The notes beneath the pieces were generated by a model. It saw nothing but the letters and a program-made list of their open reading frames with translations. It ran no database searches and was not told the origin of the DNA. From NCBI GenBank assembly GCA_025966365.1, contig JAICWV010000011.1:1-45014 (forward strand): a stretch of DNA of 45,014 bases, in the 5' to 3' direction. The position numbers were made by a program, and so were the translations under genes. The DNA comes from Chloroflexota bacterium. Lineage in GTDB: Bacteria; Chloroflexota; UBA5177. How positions within the stretch are numbered: the first letter of the stretch is position 1; the number at the start of each line of letters is the position of its first letter. Shown here piece by piece: positions 24,512 through 32,570 of the stretch.

Positions 24512-24825
24512 CCGTTCTCTACCAGCCGCTGCGGCGGGACCAGCCGGGGAATCAGATTGAAGCCCGCGGCGCCGTGCTCGCGACGCTCGAGGGTCTTGCA
24601 AAAGATCTCAATCTCGCCCGGCGTGAGACTGAGAAAAACAATCCCGCCGACCACACCGGCAACCGCGACCGACGGAACGGCCACGAGCTGATTGATTCCC
24701 AGCTCCTGCCGCATGACGAAATGGTCCTTGCGCGCCAGGACAACTGCCCCGAGTAGCTGTTCATGCGCGTCGAAAACGTGCATTCCAAACTGGATCGGAC
24801 CGCTACGCGGTGACCGGCGCTGCAC
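24508..24825 (-). CDS. small protein with a PRC-barrel-like head and one membrane helix
   Basis: A 105-residue protein of unknown function. The head FGMHVFDAHEQLLGAVVLARKDHFVMRQ resembles a PRC-barrel or DUF2171-type beta motif, followed by one strongly hydrophobic helix (LVAVPSVAVAGVVGGIVFLSL) and a charged tail with PGEIEIFCKTLERRE. Expression is well supported: AGGAGG lies 6 nt before GTG 24825, and a textbook promoter TTGACA-17-TTTAAT is at 24891-24863. A PRC-barrel protein could bind RNA or another protein at the membrane; this is inference. Its stop overlaps the end of the UvrC-like gene. Confidence 0.65.
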   Translation of the reverse strand: MQRRSPRSGPIQFGMHVFDAHEQLLGAVVLARKDHFVMRQELGINQLVAVPSVAVAGVVGGIVFLSLTPGEIEIFCKTLERREHGAAGFNLIPRLVPPQRLVENG

Positions 24826-24862
24826 TGACTTCCTCCTCACTCAGCCGCGTCTCGACACGGGT

Positions 24863-24891
24863 ATTAAAGACCCGAGAGACCGACGTGTCAA
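24863..24891 (-). promoter_or_regulatory. sigma-A type promoter (TTGACA, 17 nt, TTTAAT)
   Basis: On the minus strand, TTGACA (24891-24886), a 17-nt spacer and TTTAAT (24868-24863) match the housekeeping consensus closely, the best match in the window. It drives the small membrane protein at 24825. Confidence 0.75.
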
Positions 24892-25082
24892 GTACCAATA
24901 AAGAGTAAATTCCACATCCGCTATCCGGACTATAGCCCAGGGGGGCCTGTCCGTTCATCTCAAATTCATTTGGCGAGAGGGCAACCGTGGACACACAATA
25001 GTGCAACACAACAAAGGAGACGCCGGCGGTTGCATTCCCCGTACCTCGGTCGTTGTAAACGGCTGGGAGGGGTTGCGTCCAT
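24892..25082. other. divergent intergenic region ahead of the ECF sigma operon
   Basis: About 190 bases with no convincing gene and visibly richer in A/T than the surroundings. It should hold the promoter(s) of the sigma factor operon. TTGCAT...TGTAAA (25030-25059) is a weak sigma-A-like candidate. No clear ECF-type promoter (AAC-type -35) was recognised. Confidence 0.35.
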
Positions 25083-25652
25083 ATGGCAGTAGTTTTGGAA
25101 GCAGCGCTCATCGACCAGCTCAGGCGTCAGGAAGAAGATGCCTTTACTTTCATCTATGAGCGCCACAAATCACAGATTTACAACTATCTCTACCGCCTTA
25201 GTGGTAGCAGGGAGCTGGCCGACGATCTGACGCATGACACCTTCCTGAGCGCGTACGAATCTCTGCCGAAGTTGCGACCCGATTCGAACATTGCGCCCTG
25301 GCTCTACCGCATCGCGTCGAATCGTTTCCGCGATTTCCTCCGCCGCAAGCGCGTGATCTCCTGGCTCTCCTGGAACGACAGCCCGCAGGGAGATATACAC
25401 CTCTCCTGTTCGGGTGACGAAGAGTCGCTGCCGGAGCGCGAGGCTGTGCAATCGGCACTCAAGGCGATGAAGCCCGAATATTCCATGTGTCTGGTGTTGC
25501 GTCTGGTGGAGGGCTTTTCCTCCGAAGAGACCGCGCACATTCTCGGCGTTTCCCCCGAAGCCGTCAGGATGCGACTGTCGAGGGCGCGACAGATGTTCAA
25601 ACGGGCCTACGCCGTCGTCGAAGACGGGGGGAGTAGTGCCGATGCGATGTGA
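25083..25652 (+). CDS. ECF-type RNA polymerase sigma factor
   Basis: A 189-residue alternative sigma factor directing RNA polymerase to a small regulon. Region 2 is DAFTFIYERHKSQIYNYLYR ... ELADDLTHDTFLSAYESLPKL with the -10-recognition helix WLYRIASNRFRDFLRR. Region 4 is LKAMKPEYSMCLVLRLVEGF ... ILGVSPEAVRMRLSRAR, the helix-turn-helix for the -35. Region 3 is absent, as expected for ECF factors. GGGAGGGG lies about 11 nt before the ATG. The gene overlaps the next one, which codes for a zinc anti-sigma factor, the classical pair arrangement. Four further genes follow closely on the same strand. Confidence 0.92.
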   Translation: MAVVLEAALIDQLRRQEEDAFTFIYERHKSQIYNYLYRLSGSRELADDLTHDTFLSAYESLPKLRPDSNIAPWLYRIASNRFRDFLRRKRVISWLSWNDSPQGDIHLSCSGDEESLPEREAVQSALKAMKPEYSMCLVLRLVEGFSSEETAHILGVSPEAVRMRLSRARQMFKRAYAVVEDGGSSADAM

Positions 25653-26136
25653 CACCGATCTGCTGTCTCGATACGCGGACGGGGAGTTGCAGGGTAGCTC
25701 GGCGCGTGAGATGGCGCAACATTTGAAGACGTGCGCTGCGTGTCGCTACGAGCTCTCGGATATGCGGCACGTCAACCATGTGCTTTACTCCTGGGGGTCC
25801 GTTCGCAGCCCTGTCCCTCCCGAGACGGAGCGGAGAGTGCGCTCGGCGATCGAACGCCGAAAGAGGCTCGCGCCGATCCTGCGGATTGCGCGGTTCTCTC
25901 CCCCCGCCGTCGGCAGCTCGATTGCTGCTCTCATGCTGCTTCTCGCGATCAACGTGGGTCCGATGTACCAGACAGCGTCCCCGGCTCCGCCCACGGCGAC
26001 GCAGGTGGCGCCGGTGATAAAGCGCCAGGCAGCGCCGCTGCAGCTGGCCCGCAGCCGGGCCGCGTTGGTCACGACGCAGCCAGACTCACTTCAGCGGCTT
26101 CTGGTTCACCACCACTTCGAAGCCCTAGTTAACTGA
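25642..26136 (+). CDS. zinc anti-sigma factor (zf-HC2, membrane-anchored)
   Basis: A 164-residue protein with an N-terminal ZAS zinc finger (MRCDTDLLSRYADGEL, then HLKTCAACRYEL, i.e. HxxxCxxC), a basic stretch, one membrane helix (VGSSIAALMLLLAINVGPMYQ) and a short outer tail with many Ala/Pro/Gln. It is expected to hold the upstream sigma factor inactive until an envelope or redox signal arrives. The ATG at 25642 (GGGGAG 8 nt upstream) lies inside the end of the sigma gene; GTG 25636 is an alternative. The outer segment is short, about 70 residues, and no protease site can be predicted. Confidence 0.88.
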   Translation: MRCDTDLLSRYADGELQGSSAREMAQHLKTCAACRYELSDMRHVNHVLYSWGSVRSPVPPETERRVRSAIERRKRLAPILRIARFSPPAVGSSIAALMLLLAINVGPMYQTASPAPPTATQVAPVIKRQAAPLQLARSRAALVTTQPDSLQRLLVHHHFEALVN

Positions 26137-26138
26137 TA

Positions 26139-27803
26139 ATGAGGCCGCTTCGCGGCGGCAGGAGTGCACGTACCGGGGTGAATCGAGTTCGACCTGCTCT
26201 CTTGCTGGCCATCGTGACCGGCGTTGCGGTGACTATCGCGACCGTTCCGGCTCGAGCAACCATCACGGCTCCTGTAACCTCCTCCACCCTTCGCATCGGC
26301 ATGCCGGACGCCGCCCTGACCGTCGACCCGGCACTGGTCGCAGACGAGCAGAACATGGAGCTGGCAGGACTTCTGTATTCCGGGCTGGTTCGGCTTGATG
26401 CGGGGTATCACGTGGTCAAGGACACGGCGGCTCACTACACCGTCTCCAGAGACCGGACAACCTACACCTTCTCACTTCGTCGGGATGCCCGGTTCAGCAA
26501 CGGTGATCCAGTGGTGGCGGCTGACTTCAAGTTCGCCATCATGCGCAGCCTGAATCCCGCCTTGAAATCTCCCTCCGCCCCCACCTATTTGATGGATATC
26601 AAGGGTGCCTACGATTATCTGACGGGAAAGGCAAAGTCAGTTTCCGGAGTCCGCGTGGTCAACGCGCACGAGATTGCGATCACCGCGCGGTGGCCGGTTC
26701 CGTACTTTCTGATGGAGCTCGCTTACCCAACCAGCTTTGCCCTCGACGAGAAGCGAATCGGCTCAAACGGAGCGGCGAGCACGTCCTGGTATGCCAACCC
26801 CGTGGGCAGCGGGCCCTATCGGCTCAAGTCCTGGTCCGGTGGATCGCGGATGGACCTCGTCGTCAACAAGCACTACTTCGGACCGAAACCGGCGGTTTCC
26901 CATGTCACGATCTCCCTCGCGTCGCTGCCGGCGTCGGACGTGTACAGCTACATAGCGCACAATTACGATGTTGTCGCTCTGCAGACGTACGATCCGACCA
27001 TGCTTCTGGAGCCGGGGGTTCGCGAGACGTCTACCCTGGCAATCGACGGCGTGTACATGAATATGAGACGTAAGCCGTTCGACGACCGCAACGTGCGGCG
27101 GGCACTGATACAGTCACTCAACCGGGTCGCCCTGGTCCGGAGTGCCATGAAAGGGTCCGCCACGCCTTTTCAGGGGTATGTTCCCTCAGGGCAACCGGGG
27201 TATGATCCGCATCTGAAGCCGCTCCCGTACAACATTAAAGAAGCCACATCCGAGTTAAAAGCAGCCGGATTCGAGAAGGGCAAGTCCTTCCCGTCCACGA
27301 CGCTGTATTATCCTGACGACCCATCGGTGGCGCTCCTGGCACAATCAATCGCCGCCGCCTGGCACAAGAATCTCAAAATCAAAGTCAACACCGCCGCCCT
27401 CACCCTTAACACCCTGTTTGCAAAGGTGCAGTCGAATTCCCTGAGCCTGTATCTTTTCGGCTGGTCCGCGGACTACCCCGATCCGCACGATTGGCTTACC
27501 CTCCAGTGGGAGTCCGGCGCATTGAACAACAACGTGCACTACCAAAACCCCCAGTTCGATCGGCTGGTTCAGGCCGCCGATGTGTCTCAGCGTCCAGCCG
27601 TGCGGTCCGCGAAGTACAACCAGGCGCAGCAGGTGCTGGTCAGCGACGCTGCCTGGATGCCGCTGTTCATTCCGCACCGCCTGGTCTACGTTCGGCCCAC
27701 CGTCAACAATCTCTCCGTCACGGGCTATGCCGTCATGCCGCGATCCGGTTCATGGGGCAGTGTGGGATTTCGGCAGGCACAGTCCCCAACCAGGCGAGGC
27801 TAA
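26139..27803 (+). CDS. peptide/nickel-type ABC solute-binding protein (family 5), orphan
   Basis: A 554-residue extracytoplasmic binding protein of the OppA/DppA type: TLRIGMPDAALTVDPALVAD, YTFSLRRDARFSNGDPVVAADFKF (family 5 signature), NPVGSGPYRLKSW, MNMRRKPFDDRNVRRALIQSLNR and FGWSADYPDPHDW. The N-terminus (RVRPALLLAIVTGVAVTIATVPARA) is a Sec signal with an Ala-x-Ala-like site and no lipobox; no cysteine was seen anywhere in the chain. No permease or ATPase gene is near. It follows the anti-sigma gene by 2 nt and precedes the GT-C genes by 3 nt. Start is ATG 26139, or GTG 26178 which fits the signal length better. Confidence 0.88.
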   Translation: MRPLRGGRSARTGVNRVRPALLLAIVTGVAVTIATVPARATITAPVTSSTLRIGMPDAALTVDPALVADEQNMELAGLLYSGLVRLDAGYHVVKDTAAHYTVSRDRTTYTFSLRRDARFSNGDPVVAADFKFAIMRSLNPALKSPSAPTYLMDIKGAYDYLTGKAKSVSGVRVVNAHEIAITARWPVPYFLMELAYPTSFALDEKRIGSNGAASTSWYANPVGSGPYRLKSWSGGSRMDLVVNKHYFGPKPAVSHVTISLASLPASDVYSYIAHNYDVVALQTYDPTMLLEPGVRETSTLAIDGVYMNMRRKPFDDRNVRRALIQSLNRVALVRSAMKGSATPFQGYVPSGQPGYDPHLKPLPYNIKEATSELKAAGFEKGKSFPSTTLYYPDDPSVALLAQSIAAAWHKNLKIKVNTAALTLNTLFAKVQSNSLSLYLFGWSADYPDPHDWLTLQWESGALNNNVHYQNPQFDRLVQAADVSQRPAVRSAKYNQAQQVLVSDAAWMPLFIPHRLVYVRPTVNNLSVTGYAVMPRSGSWGSVGFRQAQSPTRRG

Positions 27804-27806
27804 GTC

Positions 27807-29852
27807 GTGGGTGCCGCCGGCCCTCCTCCCCGCCGAAAACCCCGTTTCCGGGAGCGTCATGCCGCCGGCATGGGCGCGGCCCCGGTCGTCGAGAGACCCC
27901 TGCCGTCGGTGCAGTCCGCACCGCCGCCGCCTGCGCCTCGCCGCCGCGTCCTACCCCGCCGTGTCGCGCCCCCGACCGTTACCGTTCAGGGCGCGCTCTA
28001 CGTTCTCATTCTGGCCGTCGCGTTTCTCCTGCGCGTCTGGGACCTGGGGGCACGCGCGATGCACGGCGACGAATCCGTCCATGCCTGGATGGCGTGGAAC
28101 CTGTTCACGGGCCAGGGATATGCATACGATCCCGTTTACCACGGGCCGCTCCAGTTCCCGGTAACCGCCGCGTTTTTCTTCCTGTTCAGCGACTCGGAAA
28201 CGACCGGGCGCCTCTCAGCCGCGCTGCTGGGGACCGCCCTGGTCGGTTTGCCGTACTTTTTGCGCCACTATATGGGCCGAGCAGCGGCGTTGTTGTCGGC
28301 GGCCATCATCGCCATATCGCCGGAGTTCGTGTACGATTCCCGGCTGGAGCGCGACGATGCCTACACCGTATTTTTCGCCATGGTCCTGGCAATTGCGATT
28401 TTCGGATACCTCCGTACCAGACAATCCCGGTACGTCTACCTGGGCGCCGCCGCCGCCTCACTCTCGCTTGCGGCCATGGAAAACACGTATATCACGCTGT
28501 TCGTTTTCGGGGCCTTCATCATCCTGATGATCGTTGGGGAGGTCCTGCCGCGCTCTCCACTTCTCGGCGTCATTTCAAAACGAGCCGTCAGCCCATCTGG
28601 GCTCAGCGGCCCACTCGGCTGGCCGGCAATAGGGGTCACGGCTGTCCTCCTGGTCGTGGCGCTGGTTCTGAGCATCGCGACGGGACTGTATCCCCCGGCG
28701 CCGGCGGTCGTTGCGCTCGTCCTCATCGCTCTGGTACTCCGGCAGTCCGTGGTCGATTCGCAGTTGGCGGGCGTACGGCCCTTCTGGACAACGCTCCAGA
28801 GCATTTCGCGCATGCAATGGATCAATGCCGCTACCATCATCGTTGCCGTCCTGGTCCTGCTTTACTCCACGTTCGGGACAAATCCGCGCGGACTCTGGGA
28901 CGCTGCGCAGCCCTTCTTCAACAACGGCTCCTGCCCGAATAATCCGTTTCCGCTCAATCCATGCCGCAAGGACATCATCGGCGGCCTCTTCTACTGGCTG
29001 AGTCAGCACCAGGTCGCCCGGGGTGGCCAGCCCTGGTTCTATTACTCCTTCCTCTTCGGCCTCTACGAGCAGGTGACCCTGTTGTTTGGGTTGGCCGGCC
29101 TGCTCTACTTCCTCCGCCGCCCCAGCCTGTTCACGACCTTTGTTACTTTCTGGGCAGTGGCCATGTTCGGCATCTACTCGTGGGCCGGCGAGAAGTTTCC
29201 ATGGCTCCTGGTCCATCCGCTGCTCCCGTTCACCTTGCTTGCCGGCATGTTTATCGTGCGGCTTTTCACCATGGCCCGGCCGGTGGTCATAGGCGGACTG
29301 GTAATTCTGGCGGCGCTCACCATCCTCGAACTGCACAGCACGTATGAGGTGAACTTCGTCAACGGCGCTGACCCGGTCGAGATGATGGTATACGTGCAGA
29401 GCGCACCCGACACACCGGTGGTTGCCCGGCAGATCGAGACACTCTCCTACAAGGTGAAGAACGATCTCTCCATGCCTGTGACCATCGACAGCACCGACAC
29501 CTGGCCCTTCGCATGGTACTTGCGCCATATGACTGCGGTGTCCTATCCCTCACCGTCACAGCTCGCTCAGAAGCCGTACTCGACCAGCCCCGTCATCATC
29601 GCCGACACCGGCGACGTCTCCACCCTGGATCCCATGCTCCACGGAAAGTACTCCCGGCGGGAGGAAATCCTGCGCTGGTGGTTCCCCGAAGACTACAAGC
29701 AGCTGAGCTGGGGAACATTCGCGCACGACGCCGTGAACCCGGGCTACTGGTCCGTTATATGGCAATGGCTCACCGAGCGGAGGCCATTTGGTCCCAAGGG
29801 CCGAGTCACGTTCTACTATTACGTCAAGCACGGAATAGCGAGCCCCTTCTAA
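27807..29852 (+). CDS. GT-C membrane glycosyltransferase, Agl23/TIGR03663-like
   Basis: A 681-residue polytopic protein of the GT39/PMT-like GT-C superfamily, close in pattern to the TIGR03663 group. A Pro/Arg-rich cytosolic head precedes a first helix (ALYVLILAVAFLLRVWDLG) and the first outer loop with the acidic pair HGDESVHAWMAW (Asp88, Glu89), the likely catalytic site. Then come about ten further helices (e.g. PYFLRHYMGRAAALLSAAII, VTAVLLVVALVLSIATGLY) and the motif SWAGEKFPWLLVHPLLPF. A soluble C-terminal domain begins near ELHSTYEVNF. It should transfer a sugar from a lipid-linked donor outside the cell. GTG start, GAGG 8 nt upstream; 3 nt before the next GT-C gene. Confidence 0.87.
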   Translation: MGAAGPPPRRKPRFRERHAAGMGAAPVVERPLPSVQSAPPPPAPRRRVLPRRVAPPTVTVQGALYVLILAVAFLLRVWDLGARAMHGDESVHAWMAWNLFTGQGYAYDPVYHGPLQFPVTAAFFFLFSDSETTGRLSAALLGTALVGLPYFLRHYMGRAAALLSAAIIAISPEFVYDSRLERDDAYTVFFAMVLAIAIFGYLRTRQSRYVYLGAAAASLSLAAMENTYITLFVFGAFIILMIVGEVLPRSPLLGVISKRAVSPSGLSGPLGWPAIGVTAVLLVVALVLSIATGLYPPAPAVVALVLIALVLRQSVVDSQLAGVRPFWTTLQSISRMQWINAATIIVAVLVLLYSTFGTNPRGLWDAAQPFFNNGSCPNNPFPLNPCRKDIIGGLFYWLSQHQVARGGQPWFYYSFLFGLYEQVTLLFGLAGLLYFLRRPSLFTTFVTFWAVAMFGIYSWAGEKFPWLLVHPLLPFTLLAGMFIVRLFTMARPVVIGGLVILAALTILELHSTYEVNFVNGADPVEMMVYVQSAPDTPVVARQIETLSYKVKNDLSMPVTIDSTDTWPFAWYLRHMTAVSYPSPSQLAQKPYSTSPVIIADTGDVSTLDPMLHGKYSRREEILRWWFPEDYKQLSWGTFAHDAVNPGYWSVIWQWLTERRPFGPKGRVTFYYYVKHGIASPF

Positions 29853-29855
29853 GTC

Positions 29856-32570
29856 ATGGCCGATATCTCGTTACCGTCCCCGCGCACCTCGTGGCTGGAT
29901 CGCCCGGTCGCCGCCGTGTGGCAGCGTATCGGGGCGCAGGTGCTCGATCGGGAGATCCTGGCCTATGTCGCGCTGGTCTCGATCGGCTTCATGCTTCGGA
30001 TCTGGGATGTGGGAAGCCGCGCTCTTCACCACGACGAGAGCCTGCACGCCTATTACTCCTGGAACGTTTTTGCCGGTCAGGGGTACGCCTACGATCCGCT
30101 GATGCATGGCCCGCTGCAATTCCAGGTCGTTCCGGTGTTCTATCTGCTGTTCGGAGTCAGTGACTTCTCCGCCAGACTGATGGCCGTTTGCCTGGGCACG
30201 GCTCTGATCGCACTTCCGTACTTCCTGAGGCGGTATCTCAATCCGGTAGGAGCGCTCCTCACTGCTCTCGGTCTGGCGGTTTCGCCTGCGTTTCTCTACT
30301 TTTCGCGCTTTATCCGGGACGACATCTACCTGGCCGCGTTTTCGCTGCTCCTGTTCGTCGCTGTCGTCCAATATCTCGAGCGGCCTCGACCCCACTGGCT
30401 CTACACGGGGGCAGCCGCTGCGGCGCTCGCCATGGCCTCGATGGAGGCTGCCTACATCACGTTCTTCATCTTCGGAACCTTCCTCATCTTTGAGGGGATC
30501 CGCGAGCGAATCGCCGGAAATGGTCCGGTCCTTCAAGCGCTGCGATCGACGTCGCTCGACACATGGCTCACCGGGATCGCCATCTTCGTTGTCATCACGG
30601 TCCTCCTGTACTCGACCTTTTTCACGAATCCTCTGGGTGTTTTCGACACCAAGCATTCACTCCTGAGTCCCGACCGTACCGACATCCTGGGCGGACTGAC
30701 GTATTGGCTCGGCTCCCAGCAGACAGTCGCTCGGGGCGGCCAGCCCTGGTTTTACTACCTCCTGACTCTCTCTCTGTACGAGCAGATCGCCGTTTTGTTC
30801 GGCGTGGCAGGAGCTATTCTCTGCGTCGTCCGGCGCTCGCTGTTCCGCAGCTTCCTCCTATGGTGGGCGGTTCTGGCCTTCGGGATGTACTCGTGGGCAG
30901 GAGAAAAGATGCCGTGGCTGACCATTCACATTGCACTTCCGCTGGTCCTCCTTGCCGGCCTCTTCCTCGGCACCGTGCTGACCAGGGCCACCTTCTGGCC
31001 CCGGATCCTCTCGGTGGCCGTGTTCGGACTGCTCCTGCTGACTGAGATACACAGCGCCTTCGCCCTGAGCTACCTGGACGGCGCCAATCCGACAGAGCTG
31101 TTGGTATATGTCCAGACGGCCCAGGATGTGAAAAACGTCTCCCATGAGATTCAGCAGATGCCGAGCTGGCCCAATGTGACGATCGGGCTGGACAACACCG
31201 ACGTCGGCGGGTGGCCCTTCATCTGGTATTTGCGGGATGACCACGCGGTGACGGAGTCGGGCACCTTCAATGGACCGACGTGCGGAGGACAGTACTGCCA
31301 GGTTCTCCTCCTGCTTCAACCGACGTACGACACCTACGCTTCAAAGCTCAACAGCCACTACGTGGTCCAGCAATATCGCTGGAACTGGTGGTTCCCGGAA
31401 GATTACAAGGTCTGGTTCCCGCAGCACTGGGGAGCGTTCTGGTCGGGAAGCGGGAATCTCTCAGATCTGGCCGGCACCGGTCAGGACTGGCACAACATTT
31501 GGAACTGGCTGGTATACCGGCGGCCCTTTGGAATGCGTGGTGCTCGGGAGTTGTATGTCCTGGTGCGGCGTGATCTTGTCCCCGGCGCCAAATACTTCAA
31601 GTCGCCCACCGGCACCGCCCAGCCTCAGCCCAGCTCCAGCCCGGTGCGATCCCTTCCCTTCGCGCTTGCCGCGCATACGTCGGGCGGCAAGGTACCGATG
31701 TACGGACCTCGCGGCATAGCATCGGATCCGGCCGGTAATCTCTACGTCGCCGATACCTTGAATCATCGCATCGCCGTCTTTGACCGTCACGGCACGTTCG
31801 TGCGCGCCTGGGGCAGCGCGGGTGCCGGCAAGGGGCAGTTTTCGTCCCGTGATTCGCCGCTAGGTCTGGCGGTGGGGCCGGACGGCCGGGTCTACGTGGC
31901 CGACACCTGGAACCAGCGCATCGAAGTTTTCAGCAAAACCGGCGCGTTCATCCGTCAATGGGGCGGCGGCCCCATCGGGAACGGGCCAGGTCAGTTCTTC
32001 GGACCGCGCTCGGTGGCCGTCTCGACCACCGGCCGGGTCTATGTTGCGGACACCGGCAACGAGCGCATTCAGGTGTTCTCACGCGATGGCAAATACATCT
32101 CAACATTCGGCAGTCGCGGCGCAGCGCAGCGCCAGTTTGACGAGCCCTCCTCGGTCGCGGTTGATACCCAGGGCCGCGTGTACGTTGCCGACTTCTGGAA
32201 CCAGCGGATCCAGGTATTCAATTCAGCCGGCAAATTCGTGCGCTCCTGGCCGGTCACAGACTGGACGCCGCAGTCGTATGATGAACCGTACCTGGCTGTT
32301 CAGCCGGGCACCGGCAATGTCCTCGCCAGCGACCCCCAACTTCACCAGGTACTTGTTTTTAGCCCTGACGGGCGAGTTGTGGGCGCCATCGCCAGTCCCT
32401 CGCTTTCCATGCCGATCGGGGTCGCCGCTCAACCTGCTGGACGGGTCGCCGTGAGCGACCCGGACGCCAACAGGGTGGACATTTACTCTCCCAGCAGCCG
32501 GATCGCCACTGGCAAGGCTCCGCTTACCACGCGTCCGCCCTCCGGGAAGTCCGGCAGCAAGTCGCGTTAG
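29856..32570 (+). CDS. GT-C glycosyltransferase fused to a C-terminal NHL beta-propeller
   Basis: A 904-residue fusion. Residues 1 to about 570 repeat the architecture of the preceding gene: FMLRIWDVGSRALHHDESLHAYYSW (acidic pair Asp60-Glu61), PYFLRRYLNPVGALLTALG, MYSWAGEKMPWLTIHIALPL and a soluble loop domain. A linker (AQPQPSSSP) leads to about six NHL repeats from residue 610, each ending like NLYVADTLNHRIAVFDRHG or VYVADTWNQRIEVFSKTG. The propeller would face the outside and may bind substrate protein or wall polymer. Tandem duplication with the upstream GT-C is evident. ATG start 3 nt after it; the last bases overlap the convergent miaA. Confidence 0.87.
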   Translation: MADISLPSPRTSWLDRPVAAVWQRIGAQVLDREILAYVALVSIGFMLRIWDVGSRALHHDESLHAYYSWNVFAGQGYAYDPLMHGPLQFQVVPVFYLLFGVSDFSARLMAVCLGTALIALPYFLRRYLNPVGALLTALGLAVSPAFLYFSRFIRDDIYLAAFSLLLFVAVVQYLERPRPHWLYTGAAAAALAMASMEAAYITFFIFGTFLIFEGIRERIAGNGPVLQALRSTSLDTWLTGIAIFVVITVLLYSTFFTNPLGVFDTKHSLLSPDRTDILGGLTYWLGSQQTVARGGQPWFYYLLTLSLYEQIAVLFGVAGAILCVVRRSLFRSFLLWWAVLAFGMYSWAGEKMPWLTIHIALPLVLLAGLFLGTVLTRATFWPRILSVAVFGLLLLTEIHSAFALSYLDGANPTELLVYVQTAQDVKNVSHEIQQMPSWPNVTIGLDNTDVGGWPFIWYLRDDHAVTESGTFNGPTCGGQYCQVLLLLQPTYDTYASKLNSHYVVQQYRWNWWFPEDYKVWFPQHWGAFWSGSGNLSDLAGTGQDWHNIWNWLVYRRPFGMRGARELYVLVRRDLVPGAKYFKSPTGTAQPQPSSSPVRSLPFALAAHTSGGKVPMYGPRGIASDPAGNLYVADTLNHRIAVFDRHGTFVRAWGSAGAGKGQFSSRDSPLGLAVGPDGRVYVADTWNQRIEVFSKTGAFIRQWGGGPIGNGPGQFFGPRSVAVSTTGRVYVADTGNERIQVFSRDGKYISTFGSRGAAQRQFDEPSSVAVDTQGRVYVADFWNQRIQVFNSAGKFVRSWPVTDWTPQSYDEPYLAVQPGTGNVLASDPQLHQVLVFSPDGRVVGAIASPSLSMPIGVAAQPAGRVAVSDPDANRVDIYSPSSRIATGKAPLTTRPPSGKSGSKSR
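31683..32500 (+). repeat. NHL repeat region (about six units) in the GT-C fusion
   Basis: Degenerate in-frame repeats of roughly 45-50 codons, with the recurring core VYVADTxNxRIxVF at least four times (DTLNHRIAVF, DTWNQRIEVF, DTGNERIQVF, DFWNQRIQVF) and two more diverged units (SDPQLHQVLVF, SDPDANRVDIY). The units form a beta-propeller in known NHL proteins. Confidence 0.8.

Noticed and set aside
24803-25111. 102-codon minus-strand frame covering the gap before the sigma factor
   Set aside because: Overlaps the start of the sigma gene and the promoter TTGACA-17-TTTAAT; composition unlike neighbours and no ribosome site.
27491-28942. 483-codon open frame on the plus strand
   Set aside because: Shifted shadow of the binding protein and the first GT-C gene; Arg/Pro/Gly-rich with no domain.
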